Both the position numbers and the translations under genes were made by a program. Of a DNA stretch of 64,000 nt, positions 9,058 to 15,968 are shown one piece after another (the stretch's first letter is position 1; every line of letters starts with the position of its first letter). The stretch lies in contig CALHAI010000011.1 of assembly GCA_937934295.1 (NCBI GenBank), forward strand, positions 1 through 64,000, in the 5' to 3' direction. The notes beneath the pieces are model-generated. The model was given only the letters and a program-made list of their open reading frames with translations, ran no database searches and had not been told where the DNA came from. This DNA is from an uncultured Blastocatellia bacterium. Its GTDB lineage: Bacteria; Acidobacteriota; Blastocatellia; HR10.

Positions 9058-9702
9058 ATGCTTGCGACCTGTTGCATGAGGGGTGATCTTCTCGCATGGC
9101 TGAGCATAGGCGCGGCTCTCGGATTCGTCACCTCCATGCCGATCGGGCCGATCAACCTGACCTTCGCCACGATGGCGGCCCGAGGAGAAAAACGCGAAGG
9201 TTTGGCGCTCGCCGCGGCGGTAGGACTCCTGGATGGCAGCTATGCTTTCACAGCTCTTTCGGCGATCTCGTCAGAGCGCTTTCTCCCCTCCTCGTCCCCT
9301 CTTCTTCAACTCATCGCGTGTGCGTTCCTGATCGGATACGGCGCCTCGTTGCTCATCCCGCGCTCAACGTCGGTATGGGGGAGCGCGACCCGGCCACGGC
9401 GTCGCAGCCTTCTTACAGGAGCAGCCTTAGGAATTGCCCTCTATCTCCTGAATCCGGCATTCGCGGCCTTCTGGCTCAGCGTGGCGCTCACGCTGCGGGC
9501 GAAATTTCCGGCGATCGTGGCTCCCACGCGACGCTTATGCTTCGCCCTCGGCGTGAAAGCAGGCGTTGACCTGTGGTTCGCCACATTGAGCGCACTCATT
9601 CGTCGTTATCCCTTTCCTGGGCGAATCGTGCATCGAATGGCGCAGGGCATAGGGTTCTTCTTTATCGGATTGGGGGCGTACCGTATGGTGAAGCAACTGT
9701 GA
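9058..9702 (+). CDS. LysE/RhtB-family exporter
   Basis: A 214-residue protein with about six TM segments. The N-terminus shows the LysE-family signature GFVTSMPIGPINLTF, and later LNPAFAAFWLSVAL matches the second conserved helix. Members export amino acids or related small molecules; the substrate is not predictable. The start could also be ATG 9076. It is followed after one base by the BpsA-like gene, so the two are likely co-transcribed, raising the possibility that it exports polyamines or amino acids. Confidence 0.8.
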   Translation: MLATCCMRGDLLAWLSIGAALGFVTSMPIGPINLTFATMAARGEKREGLALAAAVGLLDGSYAFTALSAISSERFLPSSSPLLQLIACAFLIGYGASLLIPRSTSVWGSATRPRRRSLLTGAALGIALYLLNPAFAAFWLSVALTLRAKFPAIVAPTRRLCFALGVKAGVDLWFATLSALIRRYPFPGRIVHRMAQGIGFFFIGLGAYRMVKQL

Positions 9703-9703
9703 G

Positions 9704-10708
9704 GTGTTCAAATTGAAGAGCGCCTTTCTGCGATCCCGTTTCAGACGCTCACGGCATGAAGATCAGAAGATCCCCCCTTCGGCACAGCTTTTGCAGCGCG
9801 TCCTTCGGGAGTCCTCCGAATGGTTTCCCCAAGCAAGGGCGTCACTAGAACGGGCGAAGCGCGTAGCCCGAAGGCTTGGACTCCATCGCGTATTTCACGA
9901 GATTCGAACGTTCGTCGAGACGGAGGATACAGCACTGCTGGCGGCATTGCTGGCGCAAGCGGAGATCTCCTTGCAACGAATGAGGGGAGAAGCTACATCA
10001 CCACCATCGGAGCTGTTACAGATGATCGCCACGTTGCAAAAGCGCCTGCGCATCAAGTCGCATGCGCTCCACCAATTGCCGTGTACGCCGGCCACGACGG
10101 TGAAGCGCGCGGAGTTGATCCGAGGCTATGTGAGGGCGGAGAGCCGAATCCTCTGTCTTGGCGATGACGACTTCGTAAGCGTGGCTCTGGCGTGGTTCCT
10201 CCCGAACGAGATCACTGTCTTCGATCTCGATCCTGAGATCCTGCGTTTGATCGAAGCGGTTGCCGCCGAACACCGCTTCCACATCATTTGTCGCCGTGTG
10301 GACCTACGACGCCCTCTTCCGGAAGGGGTGCAGGGCACTTACGACATCGTCGTCACCGATCCCATTTATACGGTGCCGGAGATGCTGCTCTTCCTCTCGG
10401 CCGCTGAGACCTGTCTGCGCAAAGCGCCGACATCATATCTCTTCACGGGTGGCTCTCGTGCTCTGGCAGGTCGTTCGTGGGCGAAGATCGAAGAATGGGC
10501 AGCGGCTCATCGGCTCGTCCTGGAGGCCTTTTTGCCCGGCTTCAACGCTTATCCGAAAACGAAACGCCTCCGGTTCTTTCTGAGCCTGGCCGAATACTTC
10601 GCTCTCCATTCCCCATTGGCGCGCGCATGCGTCCGCTTGCCCCTTCTCTACTCCGACTACTTCATCTTTCGCTTTCAAGAGGGCGTTCCCGGAGAGGAGC
10701 ATTCGTGA
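9704..10708 (+). CDS. BpsA-like aminopropyltransferase (branched-chain polyamine synthase family)
   Basis: A 334-residue Rossmann-fold protein. An N-terminal helical part (about 1-145) precedes GDDDFVSVALA (about 153-163), an acidic FDLDPEI segment and YDIVVTDPIYT (about 213-223). GDDD and DPxYT-type motifs at these positions mark the BpsA/DUF43 family, which transfers aminopropyl groups to spermidine to make N4-branched polyamines in thermophilic archaea and Thermus-like bacteria. The GTG start at 9704 lies one base after the LysE stop. The motif DPIYT replaces the commoner DPPYT. The reaction is inferred from these motifs only. Confidence 0.7.
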   Translation: MFKLKSAFLRSRFRRSRHEDQKIPPSAQLLQRVLRESSEWFPQARASLERAKRVARRLGLHRVFHEIRTFVETEDTALLAALLAQAEISLQRMRGEATSPPSELLQMIATLQKRLRIKSHALHQLPCTPATTVKRAELIRGYVRAESRILCLGDDDFVSVALAWFLPNEITVFDLDPEILRLIEAVAAEHRFHIICRRVDLRRPLPEGVQGTYDIVVTDPIYTVPEMLLFLSAAETCLRKAPTSYLFTGGSRALAGRSWAKIEEWAAAHRLVLEAFLPGFNAYPKTKRLRFFLSLAEYFALHSPLARACVRLPLLYSDYFIFRFQEGVPGEEHS

Positions 10709-10732
10709 GCATAAACTTAAAGGAGATCCACG

Positions 10733-11428
10733 ATGCCTCGCGTTCCACACGTCGAACGGCACTTTCGAGCAACGCCGACGATTCGTGACATCGTGATCGG
10801 CATGGCCGATGGATTGACCGTTCCCTTCGCATTGGCGGCCGGTCTGTCGGGCATCGGGACTTCCCCAAGTGTCGTCGTGACAGCCGGATTGGCCGAGATC
10901 GCGGCCGGGGCCATCGCCATGGGACTTGGGGGATATCTGGCGGCGAAGACCGATCTGGAGCACTACTTAGTCGAGCGGATGCGCGAGCGACGAGAGACCG
11001 AGCGCATTCCCGAAGAGGAGACCAAAGAAGTCGCGCAGATCTTCCGTCACTACGGCCTCGCCGAAGAGCAAATCGCGCCGCTTGTCGCGGCCATTTGCTC
11101 CGATCCCGACCGATGGGTGGATTTCATGATGCGCTTTGAGCTGGGACTTGAGCCCCCTGATCCCGTGCGGGCGCGAAAGAGCGCGTTCACCATCGGGCTC
11201 GCTTATGTCGTCGGCGGCCTCATTCCGCTACTCCCATATATCCTGCTGGATCAACTTCTGACCGCTCTCGGCATTTCGATCCTCGTGACGCTGCTGGCGC
11301 TCCTGCTGTTCGGATACATCAAGGGGCGGCTGACGGGGATCGGCCCGTGGCGCAGCGCTCTTCAGACCCTTCTCATCGGCGGACTCGCTGCAACGACCGC
11401 CTTCCTGCTCGCTCACGCCATCGGGTGA
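10733..11428 (+). CDS. VIT1/CCC1-family membrane protein
   Basis: 231 residues with the VIT1/CCC1 plan: an N-terminal IRDIVIGMADGLTVPFALAAGL helix, GLAEIAAGAIAMGLGGYLAAKT with the conserved Gly/Ala pattern, a cytoplasmic acidic helical insert (about 75-140) with Glu clusters that bind metal in relatives, and three C-terminal TM segments. The family moves Fe2+ or Mn2+ across membranes. Start ATG with AAAGGAGAT upstream. It converges on the fluoride-riboswitch gene pair. Confidence 0.85.
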   Translation: MPRVPHVERHFRATPTIRDIVIGMADGLTVPFALAAGLSGIGTSPSVVVTAGLAEIAAGAIAMGLGGYLAAKTDLEHYLVERMRERRETERIPEEETKEVAQIFRHYGLAEEQIAPLVAAICSDPDRWVDFMMRFELGLEPPDPVRARKSAFTIGLAYVVGGLIPLLPYILLDQLLTALGISILVTLLALLLFGYIKGRLTGIGPWRSALQTLLIGGLAATTAFLLAHAIG

Positions 11429-11443
11429 TGCGGCGCAAATCCC

Positions 11444-11869
11444 TCAACCATTACGGCGCTCGATGATCCGCTCCACGCGCTCGACCAAGACAAGGAGCGC
11501 TTCGATCTCCGGATCCAACATCTGCTTCAACTGAGGAGCGACCTCGCCATATCCTCGCAGCTTACTCGCGCGACAATCCGAGAGCACGGCCCAGAAGTGC
11601 GAGAAGATCCCGCGCAGGAGGCTCCGCACTTCCCTTCGTTGAGGCTCCAATTGGAACCGCTCACGAAGGAGGCGCAATCGCTCCCGAATCTGTTCGATCG
11701 CCGCCCTGATCCGGGCTTTTTCCTCGGATGTGAGATCGCTCATCAGTTCGAACATCTCCCCCCGAACGAGATCGAGGGAGAGATAACTTCGCTCCACCTC
11801 GAGAAGAGCGCGATCGAAAAGCCCGAGGCTTATCTCCAAACGCCGTCGCTGATGCTCATTGAGCACCAT
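11444..11869 (-). CDS. Uncharacterised helical protein, second gene of the fluoride-riboswitch unit
   Basis: 141 residues, almost wholly alpha-helical and charged, with no signal peptide or TM segment. Long heptad-like stretches (EEKARIRAAIEQIRERLRLL and LVLVERVERIIERR) suggest a helical bundle or coiled coil. No family recognised. The ATG overlaps the 3' end of the zinc-ribbon/HEAT gene by 14 bp, so it should be translationally coupled and share the riboswitch control at 12291-12380. Confidence 0.65.
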   Translation of the reverse strand: MVLNEHQRRRLEISLGLFDRALLEVERSYLSLDLVRGEMFELMSDLTSEEKARIRAAIEQIRERLRLLRERFQLEPQRREVRSLLRGIFSHFWAVLSDCRASKLRGYGEVAPQLKQMLDPEIEALLVLVERVERIIERRNG

Positions 11870-12257
11870 GGCTGCCCTCCATGTTGAGCCGCGCGAGCGC
11901 CTGCTCCGCCGCTCGCCTCACGCGCAGAGCGCCCTGCGCCGCACATCGCGTCAGAAATGCTCGCGCGCGCTCATCGCCGATCTCTCCGAGCGCTTCGATC
12001 ACCGATTCGATCACGTAAGGATCCCGCGTTCGTTCTCCCACGCGAAGCAAAGCGGGAACGGCCTCGCGAGCCTTCAACCGACCTAAGATCCACGCAGCGC
12101 GCCTCACCGTTTGCGGCTCTGGATGATGCAGCGCCGAAAGGAGTTTCTCCACATACGACACCGAGCGAGAATAGCGCTCGATGTCCGCCCCACAGCTCGG
12201 GCAAGCGCTGAGACCAACGCTCACCTCTCGCCAACAGAGTGGGCAGAAGAACGTCAT
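11856..12257 (-). CDS. Zinc-ribbon plus HEAT-repeat protein, first gene after a fluoride riboswitch
   Basis: 133 residues. An N-terminal zinc ribbon has CPLC (residues 5-8) and CPSC. About two to three PBS-type HEAT repeats follow (TVRRAAWILGRLKAREAVPALLRV, DPYVIESVIEALGEIGDERA and the C-terminal helices), a scaffold for protein contacts. The start is the ATG at 12257 with AGAGAGGCGAGG upstream. It is the first coding sequence after the riboswitch terminator, about 34 bp away. Known fluoride-riboswitch targets include crcB/fluc, eriC-type antiporters, pyrophosphatase and enolase; this protein resembles none of them. Confidence 0.75.
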   Translation of the reverse strand: MTFFCPLCWREVSVGLSACPSCGADIERYSRSVSYVEKLLSALHHPEPQTVRRAAWILGRLKAREAVPALLRVGERTRDPYVIESVIEALGEIGDERARAFLTRCAAQGALRVRRAAEQALARLNMEGSHGAQ

Positions 12258-12290
12258 CCTCGCCTCTCTCTACATCCCGTCTACGACGCC

Positions 12291-12329
12291 AAAATAAAAA
12301 CTCCTACTCGGACGTTCCCAAGTAGGAGT
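12291..12329 (-). terminator. Expression-platform terminator of the fluoride riboswitch
   Basis: On the minus strand ACTCCTACT pairs with AGTAGGAGT (9 bp, 12-nt loop), followed by TTTTATTTT (12299-12291). The first half of the stem is the 3' strand of the aptamer (GACTCCTAC), so fluoride-stabilised aptamer and terminator exclude one another: fluoride should switch expression on. Confidence 0.85.
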
Positions 12330-12380
12330 CATCAGCCTCGACCGACTATCGAGGCGGTTGACGGCGGACTCCATCGCCGC
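12321..12380 (-). promoter_or_regulatory. Fluoride (crcB motif) riboswitch aptamer
   Basis: The minus strand carries, in order, GGCGATGG, AGTCCGCC, AACCGCC, a variable hairpin with a 6-bp stem (CCTCGA/TCGAGG), and GGCTGATGACTCCTAC. These match the conserved blocks of the fluoride riboswitch (GGNGAUGG, AACCGC, CUGAUGRYNCCUAC), and the long-range pairing GGAGTC/GACTCC is present. The aptamer overlaps the downstream terminator. A weak promoter (TTGTCT, 16 bp, TGTAAA) lies just upstream, so the aptamer would sit near the RNA 5' end. Controlled genes are 11856-12257 and 11444-11869. Confidence 0.88.
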
Positions 12381-12502
12381 TTTGGTGAAGTTTACATCAT
12401 CCCTTTGCCAAAAGACAACACATATCCCACCGCGAGAGCGCATGGCGGTCTCCTCGGCCGGAGATCTTGTTGAGGCGAAGGAGGTGTGATACACTTCGGG
12501 TT

Positions 12503-12886
12503 GTGTTCAGCAAGCGGATATGGCGAGGCGCCCTCTTCCCCGTGGTGATCGGTGGGACCCTCGCGATGTCTGCTGCCCCGCACTCCTCGTTGAACGGAGC
12601 ACTGGCCGCTCCTCAAACGAGGGAGCCAGCTCTGAGCGGTTCAGCGAGCGAACGCACGTTTTCTCCAGAGTTACCCATTGAAGGCGAGCGGCTCGGCCTT
12701 ATTCCAAAGGCGAATGATCTCACCGCCGGATCTCCCCGAGCGCCCATTGTGCGCGGCGCGGCCATACGCCCGCTCGCTCCTCCGCCTATGAGGCCCTCGA
12801 CTGCCGAGGCGGAGGTTCAAAGGTCATGCCAACCTCTTCTCCCACAGGCTTGGACCGAGAGAAGCCCTCCCGTCGTCCTCTCTTGA
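12503..12886 (+). CDS. Possible secreted protein of unknown function
   Basis: 127 residues from a GTG start. The N-terminus (KRIWRGALFPVVIGGTLAMS) and the ALAAP cleavage region look like a signal peptide. The rest is Pro/Ser/Ala-rich without a recognised fold. A GGAGG lies upstream, but 17 bp away, which is long. It diverges from the riboswitch unit. I am not sure it is translated. Confidence 0.35.
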   Translation: MFSKRIWRGALFPVVIGGTLAMSAAPHSSLNGALAAPQTREPALSGSASERTFSPELPIEGERLGLIPKANDLTAGSPRAPIVRGAAIRPLAPPPMRPSTAEAEVQRSCQPLLPQAWTERSPPVVLS

Positions 12887-12980
12887 CCGTACCCTACTTG
12901 CCGTTTCCCCGATAAGAACTGCGTAAACTGCCAGCCGCGATGCGTGGCGCGCGGCTGGTTTCGGGACGGGAGGGCTTACG

Positions 12981-14057
12981 ATGGAACGCGCTCAGCTTTT
13001 CCAGACGCTTGAGTCGGAATCTCTCGGCGCTCGACTCCTTCGAGCAGTTCGAGAGGGTTGGCGAGATTTTCGTGAAGACCCAACGGGCTTTCTTCAGGCC
13101 CTCTTCGGCGCGGAATCGGAGCCTCTGTGGGAAAGACTCCGACATGGTCTCCGCGATCAGTGGCGGGAATTTCGGGCCGATCCGCGAAACTATATCCGAT
13201 TCCTGTTGAGCAGCGACGAGCCCGACCAGAGACGAAAATGGGTCCTGCTCGGCAGTTGTTTCCTTTACGTGATCGGAATCGTCACTATCGCGTCGCTAGA
13301 GAGATTCGCGTCGCGACCTATCCCCTCTCTGCCGGAGCCTTCAACAATAGCCAGGGCTCCCATCACATTCGTCGAGCCTTTGCCTCCGCCACGACTTTAC
13401 GCCCTGCGGCAGAAGGAACGCGCCGGGGGAGGCGGCGGAGGAGGGCGAAAGGAACCGCGACCACCTTCTTTTGGGCGACTTCCGAAAGCCGAATTGAAAC
13501 CACCCATTGTCGCTCCAAGCCCCCATCTGCCCGAGATCAAACAGCCTTCTCTTCCCATCCTGCCCACGATCATGGCACAACCCGAACTTCTCCCAAAGCT
13601 CGACCTCCGTCTCCCCCTTGGAGATCCCACGAGCCGTTCATCTATTCCCTCGTCGGGGCCGGGATCGGGCGGCGGCATAGGGACAGGTCAAGGGGGTGGT
13701 GTCGGTCCCGGCCGAGGCGTCGGATATGGACCGGGGGAAGGTTGGAATACAGGCGGCGGCGCACCTCGAATCGGAGGCGGCGACCTCGCCAGCCGCCCCA
13801 TCGTCACCTTCAAACCCAGGCCGGAGTGGACTGAGGAAGCCCGCCGAAATCGAATTCAAGGGGTCGTCGTCTTGAGCGCCACCTTCGCCGCCGACGGGAG
13901 AATCAAAAATGTCCGCATCCTTCGTGGCTTAGGCTATGGCCTCGATGAGAAGGCGATCGAAGCCGCCTTAAGGATCCGATTTATCCCCGCACGAGATGCG
14001 CGCGGAAATCCGATGGATTGGCGGGGAACGATCTACGTCGAATTTCATCTTCTGTGA
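12981..14057 (+). CDS. TonB-family energy transducer
   Basis: 358 residues. A cytoplasmic N-terminus of about 86 residues contains a duplicated motif (WRDFREDP at 27 and WREFRADP at 61). One TM segment spans about 87-105. A long Pro/Gly-rich periplasmic spacer follows, with runs of Gly (GGGGGGG, GSGGGIGTGQGGG), and a C-terminal TonB domain (PRPEWTEEARRNRIQG to the end, with RFIPARD). TonB-type proteins couple the proton gradient to outer-membrane receptors. No ExbB or ExbD is adjacent. The long cytoplasmic N-terminus is unlike classic TonB and may contact a different partner. A 9-bp inverted repeat lies at 12931-12958 upstream. Confidence 0.88.
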   Translation: MERAQLFQTLESESLGARLLRAVREGWRDFREDPTGFLQALFGAESEPLWERLRHGLRDQWREFRADPRNYIRFLLSSDEPDQRRKWVLLGSCFLYVIGIVTIASLERFASRPIPSLPEPSTIARAPITFVEPLPPPRLYALRQKERAGGGGGGGRKEPRPPSFGRLPKAELKPPIVAPSPHLPEIKQPSLPILPTIMAQPELLPKLDLRLPLGDPTSRSSIPSSGPGSGGGIGTGQGGGVGPGRGVGYGPGEGWNTGGGAPRIGGGDLASRPIVTFKPRPEWTEEARRNRIQGVVVLSATFAADGRIKNVRILRGLGYGLDEKAIEAALRIRFIPARDARGNPMDWRGTIYVEFHLL

Positions 14058-14064
14058 GGGCCCT

Positions 14065-14262
14065 ATGCCGGAACCAGAACATCGACCACACCTGAGTTTT
14101 TGGGGTGTCGCCTTCCTGCTCATCGCGGGCGGGATCACCTATCTCCTTATCGAACGAGGTCACTACCTCCTCCTCTATGCTCTGGCGACGGGTGCCCTTT
14201 GTCTCTTTTTGATCATCGTCGCTTTCGACATTGGCCTGGATGACCGAGGTGAAGAGAAATGA
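14065..14262 (+). CDS. Small two-TM membrane protein
   Basis: 65 residues starting 7 bp after the TonB stop. It has two hydrophobic helices (FWGVAFLLIAGGITYLLI and LLLYALATGALCLFLIIVAF) and a short acidic tail (DRGEEK). No family recognised. Its position right after tonB suggests co-expression. Confidence 0.7.
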   Translation: MPEPEHRPHLSFWGVAFLLIAGGITYLLIERGHYLLLYALATGALCLFLIIVAFDIGLDDRGEEK

Positions 14263-14361
14263 AAGCACAAGCGGCATGTGTGATTGTCTCACTCGTCGAT
14301 GAGGGTTGAAGAGGGCGTATGGATGGAGGATGAAGCGCTCCTGATTCAGAGGGAGGGGACG

Positions 14362-15891
14362 ATGGATGACCGGCTGATGCTATCTCAACGTCCCAGGCTT
14401 CGCCGTCGGGTGACGCTGTGGGGCTCCTTCACCTGGGGTTATGCGGACGTCGGGGCCGACGTCTATGTCGCCCTTGGCCTCGTCATGGCGGCAGCGCAAG
14501 GGGCCACGCCGCTGGCCTTCGCTATCGCGGGCGTCGTGTACGTGATGGTCGGGTTGGCGTACACGGAACTGGCAGCCGCCTACCCATCGGCCGGAGGCGG
14601 TCACTACTTCACCTTACGTGGACTGGGTGACTTTTGGGGCTTAGTCGCTGGCGCGGCCTTGGCGCTCGACTACACGATAGATGTCGCCCTCTTCGCCATG
14701 GCTTCGGCCGGGTATATCAACTTCTTCTTCCCTTCGGTTCGCGATTTCGCGATCTCCCTTGGTCCCTTTTCTCATGTCAACCTCATCTGGTTAGCCGAGA
14801 CGGTCGGGCTGATCGCGCTCCTGGTGGTGCTCAACATCAAAGGCATCCGCGAGTCTTCGCTCTTCAACGAAGTTCTCGGAGCGCTGGACCTCATCATGGA
14901 AACCAGCATCATCACTCTCGGGTTCATCTTCGCCTGGCGACCGGAACTCCTCGTCCATCAATGGAGGGAGGCATTCCCCCCTCCGCGTGATCTGCTTTAC
15001 GGCGTCTCGATCGCCGTGATCTCTTACGTTGGTCTGGAATCGGTCGCTCAGGCTGCTCAGGAGACGATTCGTCCCGGCACAGTGATTCCCCGAACATCGC
15101 TCACGCTGATCGGGGTCGTGCTCCTTTTCGCCCTCGCTTTCCCAACGGTTGCGCTCGGCGTTCTCCCCTGGTCGGAGCTGGCGGCACGCGAAGGGGATCC
15201 CGTTGCGCTTCTGGCGAGCAAGCTTCCGCTTGTCGGATTCCTCGCCGGCCCCATCGCGGCCATTTTGGCAGCGACGATCGTCCTGATCTCGGCGAATACG
15301 GGGATCATGGGGGCCAGCCGATTAACCTTCAATATGGCCGAGCTGGGATTGATCGGGGAAGGTCTAGCTCATGTCCATCCTCGATTTCGTACTCCTGTCC
15401 GCGCGATCCTCCTCTTTTCGGGAATTGCCATGGTGGAGGCCCTCGTTGCTTTCTTGAGTGGGCGTCGGGCTATGGAGACGATGGCCAATATGTATGCTTT
15501 CGGTGCCATGCTCGCCTATTGCCTGAGCTGTCTCGCCCTTCTGGCCCTTCGGAGACGAGAACCTTATATCCCGCGCCCGTACCTCGTCCCGTTCAACCTG
15601 CACGTGAGAGGGACGAAGCTTCCCATTCCCGGGATCCTGGGCGTCTTGGGCACGACAGGTATGGTGGCTATCGTCCTTTGGACCCACGAGGTGGCTCGGA
15701 TTGCAGGACCGTTGTGGATAGCCCTCTGGGTCGCCTACTATGTGATCTATCGCCGAGGTCACGGGCAACCGATTCTCCGCAGCCTCCCGCGGGATTGGGA
15801 TGCGGAGCATATGCGCTTGCTTGAAGAGGCGGAAGAATGGGATCTCCTGGAATGGTTCAACGCTGAACGAAACCGAAGGGCGAAAACGTAA
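14362..15891 (+). CDS. APC-superfamily amino acid permease
   Basis: 509 residues with about 12 TM segments. The N-terminal part has the APC pattern (WGSFTWGYADVGADVYVALG, then YTELAAAYPSAGGGHYF). TM6-like YGVSIAVISYVGLES matches the family's substrate-binding unwound helix. The C-terminal tail is cytoplasmic and acidic (EEAEEWDLLEWF). I chose ATG 14362 because of GGGAGGGG upstream; the frame opens 78 bp earlier without such a site. Substrate unknown. Confidence 0.85.
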   Translation: MDDRLMLSQRPRLRRRVTLWGSFTWGYADVGADVYVALGLVMAAAQGATPLAFAIAGVVYVMVGLAYTELAAAYPSAGGGHYFTLRGLGDFWGLVAGAALALDYTIDVALFAMASAGYINFFFPSVRDFAISLGPFSHVNLIWLAETVGLIALLVVLNIKGIRESSLFNEVLGALDLIMETSIITLGFIFAWRPELLVHQWREAFPPPRDLLYGVSIAVISYVGLESVAQAAQETIRPGTVIPRTSLTLIGVVLLFALAFPTVALGVLPWSELAAREGDPVALLASKLPLVGFLAGPIAAILAATIVLISANTGIMGASRLTFNMAELGLIGEGLAHVHPRFRTPVRAILLFSGIAMVEALVAFLSGRRAMETMANMYAFGAMLAYCLSCLALLALRRREPYIPRPYLVPFNLHVRGTKLPIPGILGVLGTTGMVAIVLWTHEVARIAGPLWIALWVAYYVIYRRGHGQPILRSLPRDWDAEHMRLLEEAEEWDLLEWFNAERNRRAKT

Positions 15892-15930
15892 GCGTGGGGA
15901 GGTCGCCCCACATCGCCCATCGAGGTCTCA

Positions 15931-15968
15931 CATGTGTGCACTCGATCTCCAACGAGAGCTCACACATG
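15931..15968. terminator. Hairpin between convergent APC permease and hppA genes
   Basis: CATGTGTG (15931-15938) pairs with CACACATG (15961-15968), with an inner CTCG/CGAG stem. A second short hairpin (GTGGGG/CCCCAC) lies at 15894-15911. There is no T-run. The structure overlaps the hppA stop and may stop transcripts from both sides. Confidence 0.4.

Noticed and set aside
12330-12337. CUGAUGA, the start of a hammerhead ribozyme core, in the minus-strand RNA
   Set aside because: The GAAA half of the core is missing after the stem. The motif is explained better as the conserved block of the fluoride riboswitch.
15929-15968. Hairpin at the end of hppA as an attachment site or IS end
   Set aside because: No target duplication or tRNA nearby; it fits a terminator-like structure between convergent genes.
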